A stretch of DNA of 64,000 nucleotides from JANYCG01 sp031386665 (lineage in GTDB: Bacteria > Pseudomonadota > Gammaproteobacteria > Burkholderiales > Burkholderiaceae_C), in NCBI GenBank assembly GCA_031386665.1, contig JANNCN010000152.1, positions 1 through 64,000 of the forward strand, in the 5' to 3' direction. A program made the position numbers and the translations under genes. Below the pieces are notes generated by a model. That model was not told the origin of the DNA and made no database searches. It saw only the letters and a program-made list of their open reading frames with translations. Positions 55,754-64,000 of the stretch are shown here, one piece after another. The number at the start of each line of letters is the position of its first letter. Position 1 is the first letter of the stretch.

Positions 55754-57823
55754 GTGTTCGCAACCCAGTTTTTAGACATTCCGCCGCTGGCCTCTGTGTC
55801 GGGCACGGTCACACTTCCTGGCTCCAAAAGCATTTCTAACCGGGTGTTGTTGTTGTCTGCGTTGTGCTCGGGCACCACGACTTTGCACGATTTGCTGGAT
55901 TCCGATGACACGCGAGTGATGCTAAAAGCCCTTAAATCCTTGGGTTGTCACATCAACCAACGGGGCTCGACCGTTGAGATCACAGGTTTGAGCGGGCAAA
56001 TTCAAAATCGCAGTGCCGACTTGTTCATGGGCAATGCGGGCACCGCCATGCGACCTTTGACGGCGGCGTTGGCGGTTTTGGGTGGCGACTTCAAGCTTCA
56101 CGGCGTCGCACGCATGCATGAGCGTCCAATCGGCGATTTGGTCGATGCGCTGCGGCAGTTGGGTTGTCACATTGACTACCTGGGGCAGCAGGGCTTTCCG
56201 CCATTGCGCATTGGCAGCCCGCATTTGCAGCTTGACGCACCCATTCAAATTCGGGGTGACGTGTCCAGTCAGTTTCTCACCGCCTTGTTAATGGCTTTGC
56301 CACTCGTTGCCCAAAGCGACATCGTGATTGACGTGGTGGGTGAGCTAATTTCCCGCCCTTATATCGAAATCACGCTGAATCTGCTGGCCCGCTATGGCGT
56401 TCAGGTTCAAAACGACCACTGGCAAACCTTCACTATTCCAGCAGGCAGCCAACTGCAATCGCCCGGCAACTTGCACGTCGAAGCTGACGCTTCGTCGGCC
56501 AGTTACTTCTTGGCCTTGGGCGCGATTGCCTGCAGGCCAATCCAAGACAATCTGGGGCAAAACTCCCAGCCCAAACTCAGAATTGAAGGGGTTGGCGCTG
56601 ACTCGATTCAAGGCGACATCAGATTTGTGGAGGCCGTCATTCAAATGGGGGGGCGTGTCGACAGTGGCCCCAACTGGCTGGAAGCGTCAACAGACAGTTG
56701 GCCCTTGAAACCCATAGACCTGGACTGCAACCACATTCCAGATGCCGCCATGACCCTGGCTGTGATGGCGCTTTACGCCACAGGCACCAGTACGTTGCGC
56801 AACATTGCCAGTTGGCGAGTCAAGGAAACGGACCGAATTGCGGCTATGGCGACCGAATTGCGAAAGATCGGTGCTGTGGTTGAAGAAGGTGTTGATTTCA
56901 TCCGCATCACGCCACCAGCCTCTGCCCAGCGCTGGCGCAGCGCGAGCATTCACACCTACGACGATCACCGTGTCGCCATGTGCTTTGCATTGGCGGCGTT
57001 CAACCCGGCGGGCTTGGCTGTGCGAATTGAAGACCCAAAATGTGTGGCCAAAACCTTCCCTGACTACTTCGAAACCCTGTTCTCGGTGGCGCAGGCGCCC
57101 CAAACCGACATTCCGGTCATTTGCATCGATGGCCCAACGGCCTCTGGCAAAGGAACGCTTGCCGCAGATTTGGCCAAGCGACTGGGCTACCATTTTTTAG
57201 ACTCCGGCTCGCTTTACCGCATCACCGCATTGGCAGCAAAGCAGGCCGGGCTTGTTTTGGACGCGTCCTGTGAGGCTCTGATTTCCAGCTTGGTCGGGCA
57301 ACTGAGCATTGAATTTGCGCTGGGGCGGGTACTGCTGGCCAAAGTTGGTGCGGGATCCGGCACTGAAATGACTGACGTGAGTGACCAAATCCGAACCGAA
57401 GAGGCGGGCATGGACGCCTCCAAAGTCTCTGCGCTGCCGTTGGTCAGACAGGCTTTGATCGAACTTCAGCACAGTTTCAGGCAATTGCCTGGCTTGGTTG
57501 CCGATGGCCGCGACATGGGGACGGTCATCTTTCCACAAGCCGCGCTAAAAGTCTACTTGACCGCAAGCACCGAAAAACGCGCCGAAAGGCGGCATAGACA
57601 GTTGATTTCAAAGGGAATTTCGGCTACACTCCTCTCTCTTCGCGCTGATTTGGAAGCCCGTGACAACCGAGATTCATCCCGGCTTGTTGCCCCACTCAAA
57701 CCGGCCGCAGATGCCAAGTTACTGGACAACTCAAATTTATCGGTTGAAGAATCGGTAAATTTGGTGTTGGGCTGGTGGCAAAGCAAACAAGCTTTCGAAA
57801 AAGTTCAAGCCCAGCCCTCCTAG
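55754..57823 (+). CDS. aroA-cmk: Fused EPSP synthase and cytidylate kinase
   Basis: The 689-residue fusion begins at a GTG at 55754 (a TTG at 55733 is the alternative). Residues about 1-450 form EPSP synthase, with LPGSKSISNRVLLLSALCSG, LFMGNAGTAMRPLTAALAVL, RMHERPIGDLVDALRQLGCH and RVKETDRIAAMATELRKIG. The Gly of NAGTAMRP is typical of glyphosate-sensitive (class I) enzymes. Residues about 455-680 form CMP kinase (VICIDGPTASGKGTLAADLA, FLDSGSLYR, VADGRDMGTVIFPQAALKVY, KAERR-like KRAERRHRQL). Fusions of these two genes are known in the Comamonadaceae. Confidence 0.95.
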   Translation: MFATQFLDIPPLASVSGTVTLPGSKSISNRVLLLSALCSGTTTLHDLLDSDDTRVMLKALKSLGCHINQRGSTVEITGLSGQIQNRSADLFMGNAGTAMRPLTAALAVLGGDFKLHGVARMHERPIGDLVDALRQLGCHIDYLGQQGFPPLRIGSPHLQLDAPIQIRGDVSSQFLTALLMALPLVAQSDIVIDVVGELISRPYIEITLNLLARYGVQVQNDHWQTFTIPAGSQLQSPGNLHVEADASSASYFLALGAIACRPIQDNLGQNSQPKLRIEGVGADSIQGDIRFVEAVIQMGGRVDSGPNWLEASTDSWPLKPIDLDCNHIPDAAMTLAVMALYATGTSTLRNIASWRVKETDRIAAMATELRKIGAVVEEGVDFIRITPPASAQRWRSASIHTYDDHRVAMCFALAAFNPAGLAVRIEDPKCVAKTFPDYFETLFSVAQAPQTDIPVICIDGPTASGKGTLAADLAKRLGYHFLDSGSLYRITALAAKQAGLVLDASCEALISSLVGQLSIEFALGRVLLAKVGAGSGTEMTDVSDQIRTEEAGMDASKVSALPLVRQALIELQHSFRQLPGLVADGRDMGTVIFPQAALKVYLTASTEKRAERRHRQLISKGISATLLSLRADLEARDNRDSSRLVAPLKPAADAKLLDNSNLSVEESVNLVLGWWQSKQAFEKVQAQPS

Positions 57824-57988
57824 GTCTGATCTTCATCTGCTTCAAAGGTTTGGTCGGCCCACATGGCCATCATTGCGCTGCTTTCAAGCGTTCGGGCATG
57901 TGGTTCTACAACTTAACCCCGCGGTATTGCTGCAATTTAAACGCAGTGACCATCGCAAATTAAACTGCAGCTAACACTGCATCAAAAA

Positions 57989-59668
57989 ATGTCCGAATCT
58001 TTCGCAGACCTGTTTGAAGAATCCCAAAAACGCTCCGAAACCCGCATTGGTGAAGTTGTCACCGCGGAAGTTGTTCGCATTGAGCACAGTTTCGTCGTCG
58101 TCAACGCCGGCCTGAAATCTGAAGCTTATGTTCCATTGTCCGAATTCAAAAGCGACAAGGGCGAGCTGGAAGTGCAAGTTGGTGAATTCGTCTCCGTGGC
58201 CATTGTTGCCATGGAAAACGGCTACGGCGACACCATCGTCAGCCGCGACACCGCCAAGCGCCTCGCTTCGTGGATGAGCCTTGAGAAGTCCCTGGAATCC
58301 GGCGAGTTTGTTACTGGTACGACCAGCGGCAAAGTCAAAGGCGGCCTGACCGTTCTGGTCAATGGCATCCGCGCTTTCCTGCCTGGCTCGCTGGTCGACA
58401 CACGCCCCACCAAAGACTTGTCTCCGTATGAGAATAAGACGATGGAATTCAAGGTTATCAAGCTTGACCGCAAGCGTAACAACGTCGTGTTGTCGCGCCG
58501 TGCCGTGGTTGAAGCCAGCATGGGCGAAGAACGCGCCAAGCTGATGCAGACCCTGAAAGAAGGCTCCGTGGTTCACGGTGTGGTCAAAAACATCACCGAA
58601 TACGGTGCGTTTGTGGACTTGGGTGGTATCGACGGTCTGCTGCACATCACCGACATGGCCTGGCGCCGTGTACGTCATCCTTCCGAGGTTGTGACAGCGG
58701 GTCAAGAAATTACCGCCAAGATTCTGAAGTTTGACACCGAGAAAAACCGTGTCTCACTGGGTCTGAAGCAAATGGGCGACGACCCTTGGATGGGCGTGAA
58801 CCGCCGCTACCCACAAGGTACGCGCATGTTTGGCAAGATTACCAACATCGCCGATTACGGCGCGTTTGTTGAACTCGAGCCAGGTATCGAAGGTTTGGTG
58901 CATGTGTCCGAAATGGATTGGACAAACAAAAACATCGCGCCTGCCAAGCTCGTGACCCTGGGTGACGAAGTCGAAGTCATGGTGCTTGAAATTGACGAAG
59001 ACAAGCGTCGTATTTCGTTGGGCATGAAGCAATGCAAAGCCAACCCTTGGCAAGAGTTTGCGCAAAACACCAAGCGCGGTGACCGCGTGAAGGGCCCCAT
59101 CAAGTCGATCACCGACTTCGGTGTGTTTGTCGGCTTGGCAGCAGGCATTGATGGCTTGGTGCATTTGTCTGACCTGTCCTGGAACGAAACTGGCGAAGCC
59201 GCCGTGCGCAACTTCAAGAAGGGCCAAGAAGTCGAAGCTCTGGTTCTGGCCGTTGACGTTGACCGCGAACGCATCTCCTTGGGTATCAAACAGCTCGATT
59301 CCGACCCCTTCACCACCTTCGTGTCGATCAACGACAAAGGCCAGGTCGTGACAGGCAAGGTCAAGTCTGTTGACCCCAAAGGTGCTGAAATCGACTTGGG
59401 CGAAGACGTCATTGGTTACCTGCGTGCCTCTGAAATCAGCCGTGACCGCGTTGAAGACGCGCGCAACGTGCTCAAAGAAGGTGACGAAGTGACCGCTGTG
59501 GTGGTCAATGTTGATCGCAAGACCCGAAACATTCAGTTGTCCATCAAAGCCAAGGACGCTGCTGACCAAAATGAAGCCATGGCAACTTTGAGTCAAGCTT
59601 CTGCCCGCGAAAACGCTGGCACCACAAGTCTGGGCGCATTGCTGCGCGCCAAGCTGGACAACAACTAA
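57989..59668 (+). CDS. rpsA: 30S ribosomal protein S1
   Basis: S1 recruits mRNA to the ribosome. The 559-residue protein has six S1 OB-fold repeats, the clearest being GTRMFGKITNIADYGAFVEL, GDRVKGPIKSITDFGVFVGL and HGVVKNITEYGAFVDLGGID. The N-terminal two bind the ribosome and the rest bind RNA. It is the usual cmk-rpsA-ihfB order. The 165-bp leader may carry an autoregulatory site; I do not see one with certainty. Confidence 0.97.
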   Translation: MSESFADLFEESQKRSETRIGEVVTAEVVRIEHSFVVVNAGLKSEAYVPLSEFKSDKGELEVQVGEFVSVAIVAMENGYGDTIVSRDTAKRLASWMSLEKSLESGEFVTGTTSGKVKGGLTVLVNGIRAFLPGSLVDTRPTKDLSPYENKTMEFKVIKLDRKRNNVVLSRRAVVEASMGEERAKLMQTLKEGSVVHGVVKNITEYGAFVDLGGIDGLLHITDMAWRRVRHPSEVVTAGQEITAKILKFDTEKNRVSLGLKQMGDDPWMGVNRRYPQGTRMFGKITNIADYGAFVELEPGIEGLVHVSEMDWTNKNIAPAKLVTLGDEVEVMVLEIDEDKRRISLGMKQCKANPWQEFAQNTKRGDRVKGPIKSITDFGVFVGLAAGIDGLVHLSDLSWNETGEAAVRNFKKGQEVEALVLAVDVDRERISLGIKQLDSDPFTTFVSINDKGQVVTGKVKSVDPKGAEIDLGEDVIGYLRASEISRDRVEDARNVLKEGDEVTAVVVNVDRKTRNIQLSIKAKDAADQNEAMATLSQASARENAGTTSLGALLRAKLDNN

Positions 59669-59684
59669 GCGTTGTTTTGTGACA

Positions 59685-59749
59685 AGACGCAGCGACTTTG
59701 TGCGCCCGATTCAGGGCAACCAGGCTCGGTACGCTCGCCGCTGCGTCTT
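59685..59749 (+). other. Long hairpin between rpsA and ihfB
   Basis: AAGACGCAGCG (59685-59695) and CGCTGCGTCTT (59739-59749) are exact 11-bp complements with 43 nt between, located right after the rpsA stop. The 3' side ends in TTT CAC TCT, so it is not a classical terminator. It could stabilise the rpsA mRNA end or be a processing site. Confidence 0.65.
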
Positions 59750-59767
59750 TCACTCTCATTCGAATCC

Positions 59768-60079
59768 ATGACGCGTTCCGATCTTGTTGAGGCGCTGGCA
59801 GCTCGCTTTGCCCAGCTGACCCATCGTGACACCGAGTTTGCTGTCAAGGCTATTCTTGACGCCATGAACGATGCCCTGGTGCGCGGGCACCGCATTGAAA
59901 TTCGCGGGTTCGGCAGCTTCAGCATCAATCGACGCCCACCTCGTTTAGGGCGCAACCCACGCAGCGGCGAGAGCGTGGCAATTCCTGAAAAGCGGGTTCC
60001 TCATTTCAAGCCAGGCAAAGCCCTGCGCGAAACGGTCGATCAAAGAACGGTCGAAAACGACTCAAAAGCTGGGCGTTAA
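59768..60079 (+). CDS. ihfB: Integration host factor subunit beta
   Basis: The ATG at 59768 gives a 103-residue DNA-bending protein of the HU/IHF family: MTRSDLVEALAARFAQLTHR, VRGHRIEIRGFGSFSINRRP (beta arms), PRLGRNPRSGESVAIPEKRV and PHFKPGKALRETV. It pairs with IhfA to bend DNA in recombination and transcription. It lies directly downstream of rpsA in the conserved block. Confidence 0.95.
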   Translation: MTRSDLVEALAARFAQLTHRDTEFAVKAILDAMNDALVRGHRIEIRGFGSFSINRRPPRLGRNPRSGESVAIPEKRVPHFKPGKALRETVDQRTVENDSKAGR

Positions 60080-60136
60080 GGGTCTTGCGAATCACGGCCC
60101 CATCACCTTAGAACCAGTTTGACTTCAAGCTAATCC

Positions 60137-60418
60137 ATGAAAAAAATAGTTTGGGTCCTGAAATGGCTGCTTGGCGCAGCCGTTTTTTTTACTCTGTTTG
60201 CTTTTGCATTGAACAATCAGCAAGACGCAACCCTGCACTTCTTTTTTGGCCAACAGTGGCGTTTGCCCATGGTTATGATTGTTTTGGCAGCGTTTTCAGT
60301 GGGAGTCGCACTGGGCATCTTGGCCATGGTGCCGCGCTGGTGGATTCAACGAAGTGCTGCCGTGCTGGCGCGTAAATCTCTGCCACAGGCTGACAACCCA
60401 AGCACCCATGGCCTTTGA
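60137..60418 (+). CDS. lapA: LapA-type (DUF1049) inner membrane protein
   Basis: The 93-residue protein has two transmembrane helices (WLLGAAVFFTLFAFALN and VMIVLAAFSVGVALGILAMV) and the LapA layout NNQQDATLHFFFGQQWRLP between them. LapA works with LapB to control LpxC and LPS assembly. The lapB start overlaps its end by 11 bp. Confidence 0.9.
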   Translation: MKKIVWVLKWLLGAAVFFTLFAFALNNQQDATLHFFFGQQWRLPMVMIVLAAFSVGVALGILAMVPRWWIQRSAAVLARKSLPQADNPSTHGL

Positions 60419-61568
60419 TTTCACTTGGGTCCTGCTCGGTCTGCCCATCGCCTTTGGCTTAGGGTGGCTGGCGTCCCGTTTCGACGTGCGGCAAATGCGC
60501 ATTGAAAACCGACAAGCACCAAAGGCTTATTTTCGGGGCCTCAATTTCCTTTTGAACGAGCAGCAGGATCAGGCGATTGATGCCTTTATTGAGGCGGTTC
60601 AAAGTGACCCCGACACATCGGAGCTGCATTTTGCGCTCGGCAATCTTTTTCGCAGACGCGGCGAGTACGAACGCGCAGTCCGTGTCCACGAGCACCTGCT
60701 GTCTCGCGGCGATTTGAGCGCCACAGACCGCCACCGCGCACAGCATGCCTTGGCGCTGGATTACCTCAAAGCCGGCTTGCTCGATCGCGCCGAAGCCGCT
60801 TTGCTCAAACTGGAGGGTACTCAGTTTGAGGCGCAATCCAGATTAGCGCTTTTGGCCAATTACGAGCGCTCGCGCGACTGGCCCCAGGCGGCCAAAATTG
60901 CTCGGCAACTCGAAAACAGCCAACAAGGCAACTTTGGCCCTCGCTTGGCACACTACCTCTGTGAACAAGCCTTGCAGTTTGAACAATCGGGCAACGCCAC
61001 CAAAGCCACTGAACTGCTACACCAAGCAGTGGCTACTTCACCCACTGCGTCCCGCCCGCGCATGGATTTGGCAAAGCTTCAGACCCGATCCGGGTCTCAC
61101 CCAGCTGCTTTTGACACCTTGGTGCTGGCCTTGGATCATTCGCCTGCGGCCACCCCTTTGTTGGCCGCGCAATTCGCCGATTCGGCAATTGCTGCCCAAC
61201 GCGCTGAGCATGGCCTGGCGCTGCTCAAGGCGAACTATGAAAGCAGAGCATCGCTGGACGTGCTGGAAGCCATCGTCAAACTCGAAGCTGCCCTGCCCGG
61301 CGCATCGTCACCGAGTGCCAGAGACTGGTATGTGCGCCACCTTGAACGCGAGCCATCCTTGGTGGCAGCAGCCAAATGGATTGCTGGCGAAAAACTTGAG
61401 CATGAGCAGTTTCATCCGCAGGTTCAACGCGCGCTTGACCATGCCGTGAAGCCGCTGACCCGTTACCGGTGCGCAGCTTGCGGTTTTGAAGCCAAACAGC
61501 ATTTTTGGCAATGCCCCGGATGCCAAGCCTGGGACAGCTACCCCGCTCGGCGGGTGGAGGAGTTATGA
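60408..61568 (+). CDS. lapB: LPS assembly protein LapB (TPR and zinc-ribbon)
   Basis: The 386-residue protein has one N-terminal membrane anchor (FDFTWVLLGLPIAFGLGWLA), a row of TPR repeats between about residues 45 and 330 (for example ELHFALGNLFRRRGEYERAV) and a C-terminal rubredoxin-type zinc site with CAACGF and CPGCQAWDSYP. LapB guides LpxC to FtsH proteolysis and balances LPS with phospholipids. It overlaps lapA by 11 bp and rfaE1 by 4 bp, so the three are translationally coupled. Confidence 0.92.
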   Translation: MAFDFTWVLLGLPIAFGLGWLASRFDVRQMRIENRQAPKAYFRGLNFLLNEQQDQAIDAFIEAVQSDPDTSELHFALGNLFRRRGEYERAVRVHEHLLSRGDLSATDRHRAQHALALDYLKAGLLDRAEAALLKLEGTQFEAQSRLALLANYERSRDWPQAAKIARQLENSQQGNFGPRLAHYLCEQALQFEQSGNATKATELLHQAVATSPTASRPRMDLAKLQTRSGSHPAAFDTLVLALDHSPAATPLLAAQFADSAIAAQRAEHGLALLKANYESRASLDVLEAIVKLEAALPGASSPSARDWYVRHLEREPSLVAAAKWIAGEKLEHEQFHPQVQRALDHAVKPLTRYRCAACGFEAKQHFWQCPGCQAWDSYPARRVEEL

Positions 61569-62500
61569 ACATATCCAAAGAACGCTTAAGCCAAGCGCGA
61601 GTCCTTGTCGTGGGGGATGCCATGCTGGACCGGTATTGGTTTGGCGCAGTCGACCGAATCTCGCCCGAGGCACCGGTGCCCGTGGTGCGAATCACCCGAG
61701 AAGAAGAGCGAATTGGCGCAGCCGCGAACGTCGCATTCAATGTCGTCACCCTGGGGGCCAAAGCTTCCTTGCTAACCGTGGTGGGCGACGACGAAGCCAG
61801 CCATAAATTGGAGGCCCTGGTCGCACAAACCGGCATTGAGCCCTACTTTGGCCGCGACTCTCGCCTGAAGACCACGGTGAAGCTGCGCGTGATTGGCCGC
61901 CAACAGCAATTGATTCGGCTGGACTTTGAAAACACGCCTGAAACTGAGGTTTTGGCGTCTCAAAGTGCTACTTTTGCGCAATTGCTGCCCCACCATCAGG
62001 CGGTGCTTTTTTCAGACTACGGCAAAGGCGGTTTGGCGCACGTGAGCGACATGATTGCCAACGCCCGCCTGGCCGGAAAATCAATCTTGATCGACCCCAA
62101 AGGGGCTGACTATGCCCGCTACAAAAATGCCAATGTGATCACCCCCAACCGCGCCGAGCTGCAGCAAGTCATCGGCCATTGGAGTGATGAAGCCCAATTG
62201 CAAAGCAACGTGCAGCAACTGCGAGAACGCTGTGCTCTGGGTGCCATTTTGCTGACCCGCAGCGAAGAAGGCATGACTTTGTTTGACGACCAGGGTGCCC
62301 TGCATGTGCAGGCACAGGCACGCGAAGTATTTGACGTGACTGGCGCTGGCGACACCGTCATTGCCACCATGGCGGCCTTTGTGGCGGCGGGCCTGAGTTT
62401 GCGCGAAGCTTTGCCGCTGGCTAACCGCGCAGCAGGCTTGGTGGTGGCCAAATTTGGAACCGCCACCGTCAGCTACGATGAAATGTTTCCACTTGCCTGA
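61565..62500 (+). CDS. rfaE1: D-glycero-beta-D-manno-heptose-7-phosphate kinase
   Basis: The 311-residue protein is the N-terminal (kinase) half of HldE as a single gene: ARVLVVGDAMLDRYWFGAVD, RIGAAANVAFNVVTLGAKAS, DYGKGGLAHVSDMI, AKSILIDPKGADYARYKNAN and the PfkB ending DVTGAGDTVIATMAAFVAAG. It starts at an ATGA overlap with lapB. It makes heptose 1,7-bisphosphate for the LPS inner core. The adenylyltransferase half (rfaE2) is not in the window. Confidence 0.94.
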   Translation: MNISKERLSQARVLVVGDAMLDRYWFGAVDRISPEAPVPVVRITREEERIGAAANVAFNVVTLGAKASLLTVVGDDEASHKLEALVAQTGIEPYFGRDSRLKTTVKLRVIGRQQQLIRLDFENTPETEVLASQSATFAQLLPHHQAVLFSDYGKGGLAHVSDMIANARLAGKSILIDPKGADYARYKNANVITPNRAELQQVIGHWSDEAQLQSNVQQLRERCALGAILLTRSEEGMTLFDDQGALHVQAQAREVFDVTGAGDTVIATMAAFVAAGLSLREALPLANRAAGLVVAKFGTATVSYDEMFPLA

Positions 62501-62533
62501 TTTTTTTCAACTCAACCAAAGCCCGAACTCAAA

Positions 62534-63583
62534 ATGACACGCATCGTGGTGACCGGCGCTGCCGGATTCATTGGCAGCAACATCGTTCGTGGGCTCAATG
62601 CCAGAGGCTTGACCGACATCATTGCCGTGGATGACTTGACCCAGGGCGACAAATTCAAAAATCTGGCCGACTTGCAGATTGCTGACTATGTTGATGCAGA
62701 CACTTTTTATGCGTCGTTTGCCAAGGGCGAATTTGGCAAGGTTGAAGCCGTGTTCCATGAAGGCGCTTGCAGCGACACCATGGAAACCAATGGCAAATAC
62801 ATGATGGCCAACAACTTAGCGCGGTCGTGCGAGCTGTTTGAGGCCTGCCAGCGGCAGGGCACCCGTCTGCTTTACGCGTCCTCGGCAGCCACCTATGGCG
62901 ATTCGGCGGTCGCCAACGCTGAACTGAATTCAACCGTCACTGGTGCCCAGTCATTTGTCGAAGCTCCGGCCAATGAGCGCCCGCTGAACGTTTATGGCTA
63001 CTCCAAGCTTTTGTTCGACCAAAGAATCCGCAAAATCCTAGCCAACCAAAACGGCAACCAACTTCCACAAGTGGTCGGCTTTCGGTATTTCAACGTGTAC
63101 GGCCCGCGCGAACAGCACAAGGGCCGAATGGCCAGCGTGGCCTACCACCAGTTTGGCCAATTTCGCGCACAAGGTCAGGTCAAGCTGTTTGGCGAGTACG
63201 GCGGTTATGCACCGGGCGCTCAAACGCGTGATTTCGTTTTTGTGGACGATGTGGTCGCGGTGAACCTCTGGTTTTTTGACAATCCTGCGCAAAGCGGCAT
63301 TTTCAACTTGGGCACCGGGCGCGCGCAACCCTTCAACGATGTCGCTTTGGCTGTGGTGAACACGCTATTAGAGCTGGACGGCAAGCCCGCCCTGTCGATG
63401 AACGCCGCCGTTCGGGCTGGTTTGGTGACTTACGTGCCAATGCCAATCGCGCTGCATGGCAAATACCAATGCTTCACCCAAGCAGACCTTACCCTGCTTC
63501 GCAAAACAGGCTGTGACTGCCATTTTTCAGACGTGAGTGCCGGGGTTAGCACCTATATCAAATGGCTGGCAGCCCAGGGCTGA
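62534..63583 (+). CDS. hldD: ADP-L-glycero-D-manno-heptose 6-epimerase
   Basis: HldD epimerises ADP-heptose for LPS. The 349-residue protein has a Rossmann motif (IVVTGAAGFIGSNIVRGLNA), VFHEGACSDTMETNGKYMMA, the catalytic YGYSKLLFDQRIRK (Tyr and Lys) and VVGFRYFNVYGPREQHKGRM. It lies 33 bp after rfaE1, so LapA, LapB, kinase and epimerase form a single LPS operon. Confidence 0.96.
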   Translation: MTRIVVTGAAGFIGSNIVRGLNARGLTDIIAVDDLTQGDKFKNLADLQIADYVDADTFYASFAKGEFGKVEAVFHEGACSDTMETNGKYMMANNLARSCELFEACQRQGTRLLYASSAATYGDSAVANAELNSTVTGAQSFVEAPANERPLNVYGYSKLLFDQRIRKILANQNGNQLPQVVGFRYFNVYGPREQHKGRMASVAYHQFGQFRAQGQVKLFGEYGGYAPGAQTRDFVFVDDVVAVNLWFFDNPAQSGIFNLGTGRAQPFNDVALAVVNTLLELDGKPALSMNAAVRAGLVTYVPMPIALHGKYQCFTQADLTLLRKTGCDCHFSDVSAGVSTYIKWLAAQG

Positions 63584-63744
63584 TGCCCGATAATTCGGCC
63601 CGACGCGACGACTTTCAAAAAAACACGTCAAACACGCGTCAACCGATGGCAACGTGCCCCCGTTATGGGCAAGCCCCTGTGTTCTGCACAAAACTGGGGT
63701 TGGTGCCCCACAATGCCTTTTTCACAAAACTGAGGAGTAAATTC

Positions 63745-64000
63745 ATGTTGAAGAAACTTTTGACCCTGGTGGCGATGCTGTACGCAGCCGCCTCTTTCGC
63801 GGCTGTTGATGTCAACAAGGCCACCGCTGCCGAACTCGACGGCATCAAAGGCATTGGCCCTGGCATTTCGACCAAAATTCTGGATGAGCGCAAAAAAGGC
63901 AATTTCAAAGACTGGAATGACTTTATCGAGCGTGTCAAAGGCGTGGGCGAAGGCAATGCAGCCAAGTTTTCAGCCGAAGGCGTGACCGTGGGTGGAGCGA
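63745..64000 (+). CDS. ComEA-like helix-hairpin-helix protein, 3' end cut by window edge
   Basis: The start at 63745 follows GAGGAG. The visible 85 residues have a signal peptide (LKKLLTLVAMLYAAASFAA) and a helix-hairpin-helix DNA-binding domain: VDVNKATAAELDGIKGIGPG, ISTKILDERKKGNFKDWNDF and RVKGVGEGNAAKF. ComEA proteins bind incoming DNA in the periplasm during competence, and short versions with a single HhH are common in betaproteobacteria. The C-terminus is outside the window. Confidence 0.88.
   Translation, partial: MLKKLLTLVAMLYAAASFAAVDVNKATAAELDGIKGIGPGISTKILDERKKGNFKDWNDFIERVKGVGEGNAAKFSAEGVTVGGA

Noticed and set aside
1..64000. CRISPR array, rRNA or tRNA genes
   Set aside because: No regularly spaced direct repeats of suitable length and no tRNA cloverleaf apart from the tRNA-like part of tmRNA were found by eye.

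Overview
The window is about 64 kb of chromosomal DNA from a Gram-negative betaproteobacterium, most likely Burkholderiales, family Comamonadaceae (Rhodoferax/Polaromonas-like). The reasons are inference from content: a tmRNA whose tag reads ANDERFALAA, an aroA-cmk gene fusion, the order gph-ubiG-ompA-gyrA-pheA-tyrA-aroA/cmk-rpsA-ihfB-lapA-lapB-rfaE1-hldD, heptose (LPS) genes, ubiquinone synthesis and a JDVT-CTERM type sorting tail. No rRNA or tRNA gene and no CRISPR array was seen.

Layout. 0-6.5 kb: a cut-off membrane gene and a FecR-domain protein, a TPR protein, uvrD, a secreted unknown and a membrane protein with a degenerate GGDEF domain. 6.6-15 kb: guaC (GMP reductase), an MFS exporter, a formamidase-like hydrolase, a two-PAS diguanylate cyclase, an RhlE-type RNA helicase and a TPR protein. 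15-31 kb: housekeeping genes (orn, M48 protease, phhB-rsgA, CobD-like protein, CoA-type Nudix, the rpsP-rimM-trmD-rplS operon, a Pit phosphate transporter with its DUF47 partner, a fatty acid desaturase, an RsmB-like methyltransferase, purN, yceH). 31-39.9 kb: metabolism, with a two-subunit acyl-CoA dehydrogenase pair, a lipoprotein hydrolase, phenylalanine/tyrosine catabolism (phhA, an Lrp-type regulator, hppD) and a Gdt1-type transporter. 40-47.6 kb: an accessory stretch with a heme/ASH JDVT-CTERM protein, a decayed ABC binding protein, a sulfide-type ArsR regulator with split YeeE/YedE genes, a phage Rha-family gene, an orphan HigA with a truncated HigB and a complete AbiEi/AbiEii pair, ending at the 3' end of ssrA (tmRNA), a classical island insertion point. 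48-64 kb: the conserved gph-to-hldD block and the start of a ComEA-like gene.

The most notable non-coding signal is a dispersed modular repeat present five times (near 5.2, 15.2, 29.7, 38.0 and 48.3 kb). Each copy has a conserved head (TTGCTAT...ATAGCAAACTATTGA...GAGCTAGAGGCC) and an exchangeable tail that is a perfect palindrome of 22-34 bp. All copies lie at gene 3' ends, four of them between convergent genes, and two copies supply the stop codon of the neighbouring gene. They look like mobile, bidirectional terminator cassettes.

How the genes work together: gyrA, rpsA, ihfB, the rpsP operon, orn, rsgA, ssrA and rhlE serve replication, transcription and translation. pheA, tyrA and aroA-cmk make aromatic amino acids, while phhA, phhB and hppD break them down. 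rfaE1, hldD and the LapA/LapB pair serve LPS inner-core synthesis and its control.
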